From Chitinophagales bacterium (GTDB lineage: Bacteria > Bacteroidota > Bacteroidia > Chitinophagales > UBA2359): a stretch of 34,239 bases of DNA. The translations under genes and the position numbers were made by a program. Below are positions 24,936 to 32,821 of this stretch, one piece after another (the stretch's first letter is position 1; every line of letters begins with the position of its first letter). The stretch covers positions 1 to 34,239 of the forward strand of contig JAHDFD010000031.1 of the NCBI GenBank assembly GCA_020628375.1. The letters are read 5' to 3'. The notes beneath the pieces were generated by a model. The model was not told where the DNA came from. It searched no databases and saw nothing but the letters and a program-made list of their open reading frames with translations.

Positions 24936-25661
24936 TTGAAAGCCCCTCATATCATAAGAAAACATAAAACCTTCATTTATATACTTATTTCCATTGTAGG
25001 AATTTGGTTATTAAGAGAGCTTTTTTTTGATCTGATAAAGTATTTGATAGAAGATATTTCCAATAAAGGATTTTCCCTTTTACTCATTCCGATACTGATC
25101 ATATTATTACTGGGTCTTTTTACGCGAAAAAGTCAAACCAAACGATTAAATATTGAAAAAAGCCTCCGTAAAAAAGAAATATATCTGAATTCTACTGAAG
25201 GAAAAATAACAGAAAAGATTCAAAACATAAATAAGTTCATTGAAGAATATGAAAAAAAGCACAATGAATTCAAACAACAATTATCTGCACAATTATCAGA
25301 TAATAAAAAGCATAAACATCTAGAGGAAACGAGTAAGTTATTTGGAGAAGAAGTTGCTGAGAATCTTAAAATAGTTGTTAATGTTTATGAAAGTTTGCTT
25401 AAGCGAAATAAACAACTCAAACAAGATTTTCAAATAAAATTAGAAGAAATTCAATTTTTAAAGAGAGCAAAAAAGCGACAATTAAACATCAAAGACCTTA
25501 CAAGAATTGAAGTTGACCATCAGGAATTTGACGAATTTGCCATTTTAGCAGAATTACAAGAAGCTTATATAATTACAGAAGAGATCAATAATGAATTAAA
25601 AGAAGCTAATGCTCATTCGATCAACGTCAAAACATACCAGAGCATTCTTGAAAAACTGTAA
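24936..25661 (+). CDS. Membrane coiled-coil protein, tandem paralog B
   Basis: The 241-residue product starts at a TTG 6 bp after the preceding stop; the first ATG in frame would be far downstream, beyond the membrane part. It has two hydrophobic segments (about 12-32 and 44-62), then a long charged coiled coil beginning EKSLRKKEIYL. Its last 130 residues align along their whole length with paralog A, including FLKRAKKRQ against FLKRTSNRQ. The extra membrane segment is the main difference, so the cytoplasmic coiled coils may pair as a heterodimer. The family is unrecognised. It converges with the Uma2 gene, with 19 bp between the stops. Confidence 0.68.
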   Translation: MKAPHIIRKHKTFIYILISIVGIWLLRELFFDLIKYLIEDISNKGFSLLLIPILIILLLGLFTRKSQTKRLNIEKSLRKKEIYLNSTEGKITEKIQNINKFIEEYEKKHNEFKQQLSAQLSDNKKHKHLEETSKLFGEEVAENLKIVVNVYESLLKRNKQLKQDFQIKLEEIQFLKRAKKRQLNIKDLTRIEVDHQEFDEFAILAELQEAYIITEEINNELKEANAHSINVKTYQSILEKL

Positions 25662-25680
25662 TTCTACAGAATAAATAATA

Positions 25681-26286
25681 TCATTCCAAAGGCTGAAAAA
25701 TATCTTGTAAATCGATTATTAAATCTGGGAAAATATAAGACGAGATCGATTCGCTTGAGGTGAATGGTCTGTTTTCTTTCAGTATATATTTTTTAGTTTC
25801 AATATCTAAGAAATATTGAAGTATTGTTTGGTCTTTAGGATGTACGATCCAATATTCCCGAACACCGTTCGCTTCGTAAAGCTTGAATTTATCATCCACA
25901 TCCTTTTTGGCAGTACTTTTAGAAAGAATTTCTACGATCAGATCAGGCGCTCCTTTACAACCGCGTTGATCGAGCTTTTTAATATCACAAACCACACACA
26001 AATCGGGTTGCACAATGGTAGCTTTTTCAGCATTTTCAGGTGTTAGATACACATCAAAAGGTGCTGAAAACAATTCGCATTTTTGCTTTGATAAATAGTT
26101 CCCTATTTTGGTGTGTAACTTACTGCTTGAACGCTGATGGTCTAGATTAGGAGATGGTGGCGACATCCTGAATATCTTTCCTTTTATCAACTCAACGATC
26201 TCATCGAATTGCCAGGAAATATAATCAGCATAAGTATAAGTCTTATTAAAATCCAGTTCGTTTATGTCGGTGATAATTTTTGCCAT
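25681..26286 (-). CDS. Uma2-family putative restriction-endonuclease-fold protein
   Basis: The ATG at 26286 gives 201 residues; a TTG two codons earlier is less likely. The protein has the Uma2 (DUF820) pattern: an N-terminal TYADYISWQFDEIVELIKGKIFRM strand-helix, HQRSSSKLHTKIGNYL, then the PD-(D/E)XK-like core VQPDLCVVCD and GAPDLIVEILSKST, followed by KFKLYEANGVREYWIVHP. The family has the restriction-endonuclease fold and is abundant in some bacteria, often in many copies, yet its role is largely unknown. Active-site residues D, E and K are all recognisable. It is a single gene converging with the coiled-coil pair. Confidence 0.87.
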   Translation of the reverse strand: MAKIITDINELDFNKTYTYADYISWQFDEIVELIKGKIFRMSPPSPNLDHQRSSSKLHTKIGNYLSKQKCELFSAPFDVYLTPENAEKATIVQPDLCVVCDIKKLDQRGCKGAPDLIVEILSKSTAKKDVDDKFKLYEANGVREYWIVHPKDQTILQYFLDIETKKYILKENRPFTSSESISSYIFPDLIIDLQDIFQPLE

Positions 26287-26340
26287 ATTCAAATATAATT
26301 GAATTCCGAAACATGCTACCTTTCCAAAAGTTTCAACAAT

Positions 26341-26375
26341 AAAAAAGCTCAGACAATTAGTTAACTGCCTGAGCT
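26341..26375 (-). terminator. Terminator following the relic T9SS tail
   Basis: AGCTCAG (26346-26352) pairs with CTGAGCT (26369-26375), with two further pairs inside. Read on the minus strand, the stem is followed by TTTTTT (A-run at 26341-26346). It lies 44 bp after the stop of the relic at 26419. Its persistence supports the view that a real gene once ended here. Confidence 0.7.
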
Positions 26376-26418
26376 ACAAGACACCCGTTTATTTCTTGAA
26401 GGAAATTATGAAATATCC

Positions 26419-26529
26419 TTACTGTTTCAGGAATTTATCTGTCAATTCCTTCTGGTTAAACTTCACTGCCAGTAAATAATATCCTGTTGCTAAGTTTGCT
26501 ACATTAAAATTGCTTTTATTTTTAACAAG
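26419..26529 (-). pseudogene. Relic T9SS type A sorting tail
   Basis: Translating the minus strand gives about 36 sense codons that include NVANLATGYYLLAVKFNQ and end in DKFLKQ before a TAA. This is the final part of a T9SS type A sorting domain (V-x-N-L-x-x-G-x-Y-x-L). An in-frame TAA at 26530-26532 cuts it off upstream and no start codon is available, so the gene body is gone. Sequence upstream (26533-26739) shows no other coding remnant that I can read. The rest of this 447-bp gene-free stretch holds only the terminator and the promoter region of the 462-aa gene. Confidence 0.7.
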
Positions 26530-26739
26530 TTACAATTCTTTCATTAGTGAATTTATGATTTGTAGTGAGATAAACACAATGGCTTTATTTACAAGCTAAA
26601 GGGCTTTAACGATTATAAAACAGCTATTTTTACGATAAAATCTTAAAAAAAACACTTTTCATTTTTTAGGGCTTTTACAAATAATTATTCCCTCGATCTT
26701 CCCATATAGTTAAAAACTTTACAGAATTAAAATAAGTAC

Positions 26740-28128
26740 ATGAAGGGAAAACGTCTATATCATTTATTGCAAGAATTGAGTAACCGGAATAAACAGGACA
26801 TATCAGATATGCTTCAAATATCGAATGATAAACGTGCTATTTATTTTTCTTCTATTCTGAAAAAGAAATTCAAATCCAATGAAGCACTTGATACGAGTTT
26901 AAATGATTTATTTGCTAGTATTTCAGCTAAAGATTCAAAAGAAACGGATAAAAGTATCAGGCGTTTCATAGACTATTCGTGTAAGATCATTGAAGACTAT
27001 TTGATAGCTGAACATATCAAACAAAATCCATCACTCAGACTTAAATATTTGAGCAAATGGTCTATGCAAACAAAAGCAGAATATTTACAGGAATATTTTC
27101 TTTCAAAACTTAAAAACATTGCGCTTAAACTTCCAGACAATAGTTTGTACAATGAATATCTGAATGCACAGATAAACCGATATGGTCGTTCTCAGAATGA
27201 CAAGCATATTAAGAACATCATGCCGCTTCTGGAACAAAAAAAGAACTATTTAAACTTTACATACCACGAACAATTATCAGGGTTTTACCGACTACTATCG
27301 ACGACAACTATAGATGAGTCGATATCTGAAAGCTGGATGGTTATTCCCAGCCATGAGGAACTTGACAAACTTGCAGACGATTCTTTGAATAAGATATTTG
27401 CAGCAGATTATATAATTACTAAAGCAAGGTTTGCTTTCTTCAATCCCAATTTTGATGAGCTAATTGAAGCTGCAATTTCAAAATTAGACGACTATGAATT
27501 AAAAGAAAAAGATCGTTTGATCTTATTAAGAAGGGCTTATTTCCTTAAAATGGTTAATGGCTTCAATAAAGATTCTGACGTTAATGAATTGCTTAAATAT
27601 TCTGAAAAGATCTTAGAAGTAAATCTTGTTATGGGTTTCAGGGATGCCTTAAGCTTTTTCTACCATATTCTTTTCCTTATTTTCAGTAATAAAAAAGATT
27701 TAGCGGTTGAAAAAATGAAGGAACATGAGGATTTCTTTTTTTCAGCACATACGCTTTTCTATAAAGAATTCATAGAAGCCATCATTATAATGAAAAATTC
27801 TGAAAATGATACTTCTAAGGGCAACGATACAGCACTTACTCTTTTTTCTGATTTAAAATATTCTCCAAACTATTATATTTCTTTATGGGCTTGCTTGTAT
27901 GAATACTTAATTTATTATAAAAGTGGTAATATTTTATTATGTAAAAGCTTAATAGAGCGCATGAAAGCCTTTTTGTATCAACATAAAGACATGTCTTATA
28001 GTTATGAAGCGTCTTCCTATATTTATGCTGTTTTCAGAGCTGAATTATCGACCAGAAAATTAAATAAGCAAGCTCCTAAGCTTTCTATTTTACATAAATA
28101 TATTTTGCACTTACTACACAAAGCATAA
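26740..28128 (+). CDS. Unrecognised 462-residue helical protein
   Basis: The product is predicted cytoplasmic, with no signal peptide or membrane helix. It is almost entirely helical, rich in Lys, Leu and Ser, and opens MKGKRLYHLLQELSNRNKQDI. The spacing of helices in the middle (for example EKDRLILLRRAYFLKMVNGF and FRDALSFFYHILFLIFSNK) suggests a TPR-like or HEAT-like solenoid, but no repeat is clear enough to name. There are no obvious catalytic motifs. I do not recognise the family and give no function. It is monocistronic, preceded by 447 bp without a functional gene, and ends 4 bp before the 164-bp inverted-repeat element. Confidence 0.62.
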   Translation: MKGKRLYHLLQELSNRNKQDISDMLQISNDKRAIYFSSILKKKFKSNEALDTSLNDLFASISAKDSKETDKSIRRFIDYSCKIIEDYLIAEHIKQNPSLRLKYLSKWSMQTKAEYLQEYFLSKLKNIALKLPDNSLYNEYLNAQINRYGRSQNDKHIKNIMPLLEQKKNYLNFTYHEQLSGFYRLLSTTTIDESISESWMVIPSHEELDKLADDSLNKIFAADYIITKARFAFFNPNFDELIEAAISKLDDYELKEKDRLILLRRAYFLKMVNGFNKDSDVNELLKYSEKILEVNLVMGFRDALSFFYHILFLIFSNKKDLAVEKMKEHEDFFFSAHTLFYKEFIEAIIIMKNSENDTSKGNDTALTLFSDLKYSPNYYISLWACLYEYLIYYKSGNILLCKSLIERMKAFLYQHKDMSYSYEASSYIYAVFRAELSTRKLNKQAPKLSILHKYILHLLHKA

Positions 28129-28132
28129 AATG

Positions 28133-28296
28133 CCTAAGAGTATATTTAAATTTCTATCAACTGAAAACCAATATTTTATGAACCTGATGTTGAAAAATCG
28201 CATTTATTTAGCTTGCTAAACGCATACAATTTTTCTTATTCAGAACCACAAACTATTGATTTTCAATTTAAAATAATTTTTAAACTTATTCTTAGG
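28133..28296. mobile_element. 164-bp inverted-repeat element (family 3), intact copy
   Basis: The element starts CCTAAGAGTATATTTAAAT and ends TTTAAACTTATTCTTAGG. The outer 7 bp are perfect inverted repeats and the next 12-14 are imperfect. The left half (28140-28210) matches 30662-30730 and the right half (28216-28295) matches 33813-33892, so a second copy exists split by 3.1 kb. It sits exactly between two convergent genes, 4 bp after the stop of the 462-aa gene, and it supplies the TAA stop of the nucleotidyltransferase. It has no coding capacity. It may act as a bidirectional terminator as well as being a miniature transposon. Confidence 0.75.
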
Positions 28297-28591
28297 AAAG
28301 CTGTACATACTCCACATTTTCTAAAACTTCTTGCTCAAATAAAGGATTTACCTTTCCTTTCAGGATCAAATCAACTTTTCTGGAAAATAAATTTTCAAGG
28401 TATAATTCCAGAAACAAAAAATCCCAACCGATAGGTTTTTCCAACTCCACTAAAAGATCAATATCACTATTATTATGATTTGTTCCGTTTAAAAAAGAAC
28501 CAAACAAACCAATTGCTTTAACTGAATATTTTTCATTCAGACAGCTCATTTCTTCCCTTAAAGTACTAAGGATCTGTTCTTTACTGAGCAT
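28292..28591 (-). CDS. MNT-type nucleotidyltransferase (antitoxin-like), orphan
   Basis: The 99-residue protein is a minimal nucleotidyltransferase with GSFLNGTNHNNSDIDLLVEL: the G-S motif at 31-32, the metal pair D43-x-D45, and a third acidic residue D74 in RKVDLIL. Proteins of this size normally act with a HEPN-domain partner (MntA/HepT), where the nucleotidyltransferase adds AMP to and neutralises the HEPN ribonuclease toxin. No HEPN gene is present on either side: an SDR lies 9 bp upstream and the 164-bp element is directly downstream. The stop codon and the adjoining base come from the terminal repeat of that element, so the 3' end may have been altered by the insertion. Confidence 0.83.
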   Translation of the reverse strand: MLSKEQILSTLREEMSCLNEKYSVKAIGLFGSFLNGTNHNNSDIDLLVELEKPIGWDFLFLELYLENLFSRKVDLILKGKVNPLFEQEVLENVEYVQLS

Positions 28592-28600
28592 ACTTTAGTT

Positions 28601-29374
28601 TTAGGCGATCAAATGCCCACCATCGGCAGTGAATACGCTACCAGTACAGTAGCTCGAAGCATCACTCGCCAGAAACAGCGCCAAACCTGCCATTTCATCT
28701 GCCTGAGCCATTCTTCCCGAAGGCAAATGTGCCTCAACCTGATCGAGTAAAGCCTGATTCATCCACAAAGCGGCACTGAATTTTGTTTGTATCAATCCAG
28801 GACAAATTGCATTGGCTCTTATTTTATTACTACCCCACTCTTTCGCCTGACTTTTGGTCAACATGATCAAAGCAGCCTTACTAATACTATACATCCCTAA
28901 ACCCAATGAGGGTTTTTCACTTTCCACAGAAGCAATATTCACTACCGAACCTCCTCCTCTTGATTTCATACTCGGATAACAAAGGTTCGATAACAACATA
29001 CAAGCTTTTACATTCACATTCATAATTTTATCGAAAACCAGTCCATCTGCTTCTGCAATCGGACCAAAAACTGGATTCGTTGCAGCATTATTGATCAGTA
29101 TATCAACCCCACCATAAGTTTCGATCGTTTTTTCAACCAATGCTTGCAATTGTTCTTCTTTACCAACATGGCAAGCAATGCCTATTGCTTCCTTTCCATC
29201 AGCTACAATACTATTTGCAATAGCATCAACAGCCTCTTGTTTTCTACTGCTAACAACTACCTTTGCTCCATACTCTGCTAAACCTCGTGCAATCGCTTCA
29301 CCAATACCTTTTGAGGCTCCGGTAACGATAGCTACCTTTCCCGACAGGTCAAATTTTTCCGACAGACTTCCCAT
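28601..29374 (-). CDS. SDR-family oxidoreductase (DHRS4-like)
   Basis: The 257-residue classical short-chain dehydrogenase has TGASKGIG (18-25), NNAATNP (96-101), and the catalytic S149, Y162 and K166 (YSISK). It ends with the C-terminal TGSVFTADGGHLIA found in the FabG/DHRS4 branch. VVSSRKQEAV after the second strand suggests NADP(H) preference. Members reduce carbonyls of retinoid-like, keto-acyl or xenobiotic substrates. It is divergent from the acyl-CoA dehydrogenase gene with 62 bp between starts, a pairing that fits a shared fatty or branched acid degradation role. The nucleotidyltransferase follows 9 bp downstream. Confidence 0.87.
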   Translation of the reverse strand: MGSLSEKFDLSGKVAIVTGASKGIGEAIARGLAEYGAKVVVSSRKQEAVDAIANSIVADGKEAIGIACHVGKEEQLQALVEKTIETYGGVDILINNAATNPVFGPIAEADGLVFDKIMNVNVKACMLLSNLCYPSMKSRGGGSVVNIASVESEKPSLGLGMYSISKAALIMLTKSQAKEWGSNKIRANAICPGLIQTKFSAALWMNQALLDQVEAHLPSGRMAQADEMAGLALFLASDASSYCTGSVFTADGGHLIA

Positions 29375-29436
29375 AATCTAAATTCTTTGTATATCTTAAG
29401 GCTCTAAATTACATATATCCCTTCAAAATATTTCCA

Positions 29437-30648
29437 ATGAACTTTGATTATTCAGAAAAGACACAAGATTACTTAAATCGTTTGCAACAATTCTTCGAGG
29501 AAAATATTCATCCAGTAGAACACGAAGCAGATACCTTTTATCGTAATCCGAAAAATATCTGGAAAGAATGGTCTGGAATAGAACGTTTAAAAAAGAAAGC
29601 TAAAGCAGCCGGATTATGGAATTTATTCCTCCCTGAAAGTTTTGGAGATCTAAGTCCGGGTTTAAGTAATTTAGAATACGCTCCTTTAGCAGAAATGATG
29701 GGGCGCATTATCTGGTCTTCGCAGATATTTAATTGTAGCCCACCTGATACTGGAAACATGGAGGTGTTGGCAAAATATGGAACAGCAACTCAAAAAGAGC
29801 AATGGCTTCAACCTTTACTGAATGGAGAAATACGTTCTGCTTTTTTAATGACAGAACCAGACGTTGCTTCTTCAGATGCAACAAATATTGCTACTTCGAT
29901 ACAGTTAGAAGGTGATGAATATGTAATTAATGGCAGAAAATGGTGGACAACGGGTGCTTTACATCCCAATTGTAAAATTGGAATTGTAATGGGTAAAACC
30001 AACCCAGATAATGACCGACATCATCAACAGAGTATGATCTTAGTGCCCATGAATACCGAAGGCTTAAAAATTATTCGTCCATTAAGTGTATTTGGCTATA
30101 ATGAATCGCCTTTTGGACATGCAGAAATTTTATTAGATAATGTTCGGGTTCCTAAAGAAAATCTGATCCTGGGAGAAGGACGCGGCTTTGAAGTCGCTCA
30201 AGGACGATTGGGTCCCGGGCGTATTCATCATTGTATGCGTTTAATTGGCATGGCTCAAAGAGCACTTGAACTTATGAGTGTCAGAACTACTCAGCGTGCT
30301 ACTTTTGGCAAATTGCTCAAAGATTATAGTAGCATTCGTCAGGAAATAGCCTACTCACGTTGTGAAATTGAACAAGCTCGTTTACTTACCTTATCTGCTG
30401 CCGACAAGATGGATAAATTGGGTAATAAGGCAGCTAAAGACCTTATTGCCATGATTAAGATCGTGGCTCCACAAATGGCATTGAAGGTTATTGATAGGGC
30501 AATGCAAATTCATGGTGGAATGGGTGTTAGCAGCGATACACCTCTTGCTGAATTTTATGCTCATGCCAGAACATTGCGTTATGCCGACGGACCAGATGAG
30601 GTGCATTTATATCAATTAGGGAAAAGTACGGTGAGGAAGTATGCCTAA
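29437..30648 (+). CDS. Acyl-CoA dehydrogenase (ACAD10/11-like)
   Basis: The 403-residue flavoenzyme has the acyl-CoA dehydrogenase layout: a helical N-terminal domain ([14 protein letters not shown]), the FAD/substrate motif [17 protein letters not shown], the middle beta domain with [15 protein letters not shown] and [30 protein letters not shown] sequence, and a C-terminal helical domain ending [21 protein letters not shown]. The style matches the ACAD10/11 branch, which acts on long or 4-hydroxylated acyl-CoAs and hands electrons to ETF. In several bacteria a kinase-like APH gene adjoins this type; none is seen here, where the split repeat element begins 6 bp after the stop. Confidence 0.92.
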   Translation: MNFDYSEKTQDYLNRLQQFFEENIHPVEHEADTFYRNPKNIWKEWSGIERLKKKAKAAGLWNLFLPESFGDLSPGLSNLEYAPLAEMMGRIIWSSQIFNCSPPDTGNMEVLAKYGTATQKEQWLQPLLNGEIRSAFLMTEPDVASSDATNIATSIQLEGDEYVINGRKWWTTGALHPNCKIGIVMGKTNPDNDRHHQQSMILVPMNTEGLKIIRPLSVFGYNESPFGHAEILLDNVRVPKENLILGEGRGFEVAQGRLGPGRIHHCMRLIGMAQRALELMSVRTTQRATFGKLLKDYSSIRQEIAYSRCEIEQARLLTLSAADKMDKLGNKAAKDLIAMIKIVAPQMALKVIDRAMQIHGGMGVSSDTPLAEFYAHARTLRYADGPDEVHLYQLGKSTVRKYA

Positions 30649-30654
30649 ACTTAT

Positions 30655-30730
30655 TCTACGTGTATGTTTAAATTACTATTAACTGAAAAACAATATTTTA
30701 TTAATCTGATGTTGAAAATTGTATTTATTA
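30655..30730. repeat. Left half of the split family-3 element
   Basis: This half matches 28133-28210 of the intact copy, including AACTGAAAA, CAATATTTTAT and CTGATGTTGAAAA in the same order. Similarity fades at about 30730, 25 bp before the start codon of the oxygenase/WD40 gene. Confidence 0.8.
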
Positions 30731-30754
30731 ACTAATTGGCTACAAGCAGAAAGA

Positions 30755-32239
30755 ATGAAAAAAGTCATAAACATATTATCAAATAGAAATGAATATTGTC
30801 TCTTGGTAAAAAGAGCATTTGATAATGACTTCTACAACAAAATAATAAAAGAAAAAAAAGATTCCTTTAAAAAAGCTAAAACACATTATCCAACATCCTA
30901 CAGAAATAATGAAAGACAAGTAATAGATACGGAAGAATTTTCGAATCAACTTTTCCAAGAAATTAAAAATTATATCCCTAAAGAAATTGAAATACAAGGG
31001 ATAAGTAAACAAGAATTTGGGAAATGGAAATTAGATAGCTTAAATTCAAGAATAAGAATTTGTAGATACTTGCCTAATCAATATTTTAATAAACATTTGG
31101 ACGGAGTTCATTTCGTCTCAGAAACAAAACAATCAAAGCTAACATTCATGATTTACCTCAATGGATGTGAAGATTTTGATGGAGGAAGAACTCTATTTTT
31201 CAATTCAAAACAAGATGACACAATCATTGAAAGTTATAAACCAGAAAAAGGAGACTTAATAATCTTTGACCATAATTTATGGCATTCAGGAGAAGAAGTT
31301 TTAAATGGCGAGAAATACATTTTAAGAAGCGATATCATATACCAGAAAATTGAAGGAATAGAACAATTAGATGAAGGGTTTTGTGCAGAAGGACACCTTG
31401 GATATATTTGGACTGCTACAATAATTGATGATAAATTGATTACAAGTGGTAGAGACAAAAAAATTAAAATATGGTCAAAGGAAGGAAATAAAATATCCGA
31501 AATCACAGGACACAGAAACTCAATTCTTAGCCTAATTAAATTTGACAAAAACACAATAATAAGTGCTTCAAGAGATACAACAATTAAAATATGGAAAATA
31601 ACAAAAGATAATAGCTTTCAATTAAGTGAGAGTGTAATCTATCATAAAGGTGCAGTTTTATCCCTCTGTAGAATTAGTGATGATTACTTTTTTTCAGGAG
31701 GTGCTGATGGTGTTTTGAATCAAATCAATATAAATGGAAAATTGAAAATAAGTCAAAAAGCACATAATGAATGGATATGGGATATAGCAAAAATAGATTC
31801 TAAATATTATGCTACGATAAGTGAAGATGGCTCAATAAAAATATGGCAATATGACTCGCTTAAAGAAGTAGTAATATGGAAAGAAGAAATACCAATAAAT
31901 TCTATTGTAGTAGAAGAAAAAACAATACTACTTGGAAGACTTGATGGAATAATCATTAAATTAGAATTCGATGATTTAAGCAAAACATTGAATGAATTAG
32001 ATAGGAAAAAATGCCATGATGGAATCATAAGAAGATTATCAATAGATGAAAATTTTATCTATTCAGCGAGTGAGGATAATACTTTAAAAGTGTGGACTAA
32101 AGAAAATTTGAATTTTATAGAATTGTATGAGCATAGAAATTTTGTTCAGGATATTGCATTAATTGAAGATTCAATAATTACTGTCTCATACGATGGAGAA
32201 ATAACTAAGAAAAAGAAGCCTGTAGGCAAGAATGGCTAA
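30755..32239 (+). CDS. 2-oxoglutarate/Fe(II) oxygenase fused to a WD40 propeller
   Basis: The ATG at 30755 gives 494 residues; a TTG 12 codons earlier is less likely because it lies inside the repeat element. Residues 1-200 are a prolyl-4-hydroxylase-like dioxygenase: the iron ligands H114-x-D116 (NKHLDG) and H177 (LWHSGE), with R191 in KYILRSDI as the 2-oxoglutarate-binding basic residue. Residues of about 210-490 form roughly seven WD40 blades (KIKIWSKEG, SASRDTTIKIWKI, ISEDGSIKIWQY, ASEDNTLKVWTKE). The catalytic set is complete, so it probably hydroxylates a protein side chain, with the propeller as target-binding part. This fusion is unusual. It is the first gene of the cassette region and uses AGA/ATA codons heavily. 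Confidence 0.82.
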   Translation: MKKVINILSNRNEYCLLVKRAFDNDFYNKIIKEKKDSFKKAKTHYPTSYRNNERQVIDTEEFSNQLFQEIKNYIPKEIEIQGISKQEFGKWKLDSLNSRIRICRYLPNQYFNKHLDGVHFVSETKQSKLTFMIYLNGCEDFDGGRTLFFNSKQDDTIIESYKPEKGDLIIFDHNLWHSGEEVLNGEKYILRSDIIYQKIEGIEQLDEGFCAEGHLGYIWTATIIDDKLITSGRDKKIKIWSKEGNKISEITGHRNSILSLIKFDKNTIISASRDTTIKIWKITKDNSFQLSESVIYHKGAVLSLCRISDDYFFSGGADGVLNQININGKLKISQKAHNEWIWDIAKIDSKYYATISEDGSIKIWQYDSLKEVVIWKEEIPINSIVVEEKTILLGRLDGIIIKLEFDDLSKTLNELDRKKCHDGIIRRLSIDENFIYSASEDNTLKVWTKENLNFIELYEHRNFVQDIALIEDSIITVSYDGEITKKKKPVGKNG

Positions 32240-32311
32240 AACGGCAATAGCTCCTATTCGGTCGCTACTGCGTTTAGCCGAGACCGTTGTGTGTCATTAA
32301 AAATGAAAAAT
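32234..32311. other. Structured spacer 1 (attC-like)
   Basis: This inter-gene spacer contains several nested inverted repeats: GGCTAAA (32234-32240) with TTTAGCC (32273-32279), AACGG (32240-32244) with CCGTT (32284-32288), CGGTC (32259-32263) with GACCG (32282-32286), and AATAG-CTC-CTATT (32246-32258). It is more GC-rich than the genes and ends CCGTTGTGTGTCATT. The build recalls integron attC sites, but the GTTRRRY core is not matched exactly. Confidence 0.4.
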
Positions 32312-32316
32312 GAAAA

Positions 32317-32769
32317 ATGAAAAGAACTGTATTTTTAATATTATTGGGATTAAGTCTGTCAAATATTTATAGTCAAAATCAATCAAATGGTCTTGCTGAA
32401 ATAGATTCAATAGTGATTAATTCAGATACACCGACCAATTCTAAATTACTGTTTCTTCAAAATTGTGAAAGTGCAAAGACAGTTGCAATTAATGATATTA
32501 GAGATAATAAAGTCAAAGTCTTAATAGTTGGAGGAATAGGTCCGATTGAGTATACAACAGATGAATATTTTGAAGATAAATATCAGATTGTCTTTTATGA
32601 TTATGGAGATTTGCCTGCCAAATATGACTGTATGAAATATTACAACTTTGAAATATTTGAGTATTTAACTGACCAATATGGAAAAAAATGGAGAAAAGAA
32701 ATCAGAAAAGATGTCTTTGCGCTAAAAGAATGGAAAAAGACGAAAAGAAAGAAACAAAAAAGTAGATAA
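32317..32769 (+). CDS. Small secreted protein of unknown function
   Basis: The 150-residue product has a signal peptide (MKRTVFLILLGLSLSNIYSQ) and a short mature domain. The domain contains NDIRDNKVKVLIVGGIGPIEYTTDEYFEDKYQIVFYDYGDLP, then DCMKYYN, and ends in a very basic KKWRKEIRKDVFALKEW plus a Lys/Arg tail. I recognise the style of small periplasmic or exported Bacteroidota proteins but no named family. It lies between two structured spacers in the cassette, 77 bp after the oxygenase/WD40 gene and 52 bp before the ADP-ribosylglycohydrolase. No catalytic residues can be proposed. Confidence 0.68.
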   Translation: MKRTVFLILLGLSLSNIYSQNQSNGLAEIDSIVINSDTPTNSKLLFLQNCESAKTVAINDIRDNKVKVLIVGGIGPIEYTTDEYFEDKYQIVFYDYGDLPAKYDCMKYYNFEIFEYLTDQYGKKWRKEIRKDVFALKEWKKTKRKKQKSR

Positions 32770-32821
32770 AAAAATGAACACACAATAATGTGTATGTGGC
32801 GTTAGCTTCCATTAAAAGAAA
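32770..32821. other. Structured spacer 2 (attC-like end)
   Basis: The 52-bp spacer contains ACAC-AATAAT-GTGT and ends GTGGCGTTAGCTTCCATT just before the next start codon. GCGTTAGC resembles the crossover end of attC sites, and the next gene starts about 20 bp later, as in gene cassettes. The opposite arm expected of an attC is not clear. Confidence 0.3.

Noticed and set aside
28213..28434. Reading frame beginning LNAYNFSYSEPQ that resembles another at 33768-34106 (LNAHNFSYSEPQ)
   Set aside because: The resemblance is due to the right half of the family-3 repeat, which is intergenic in both places. The frames diverge completely outside the repeat, and the first overlaps the nucleotidyltransferase on the other strand.
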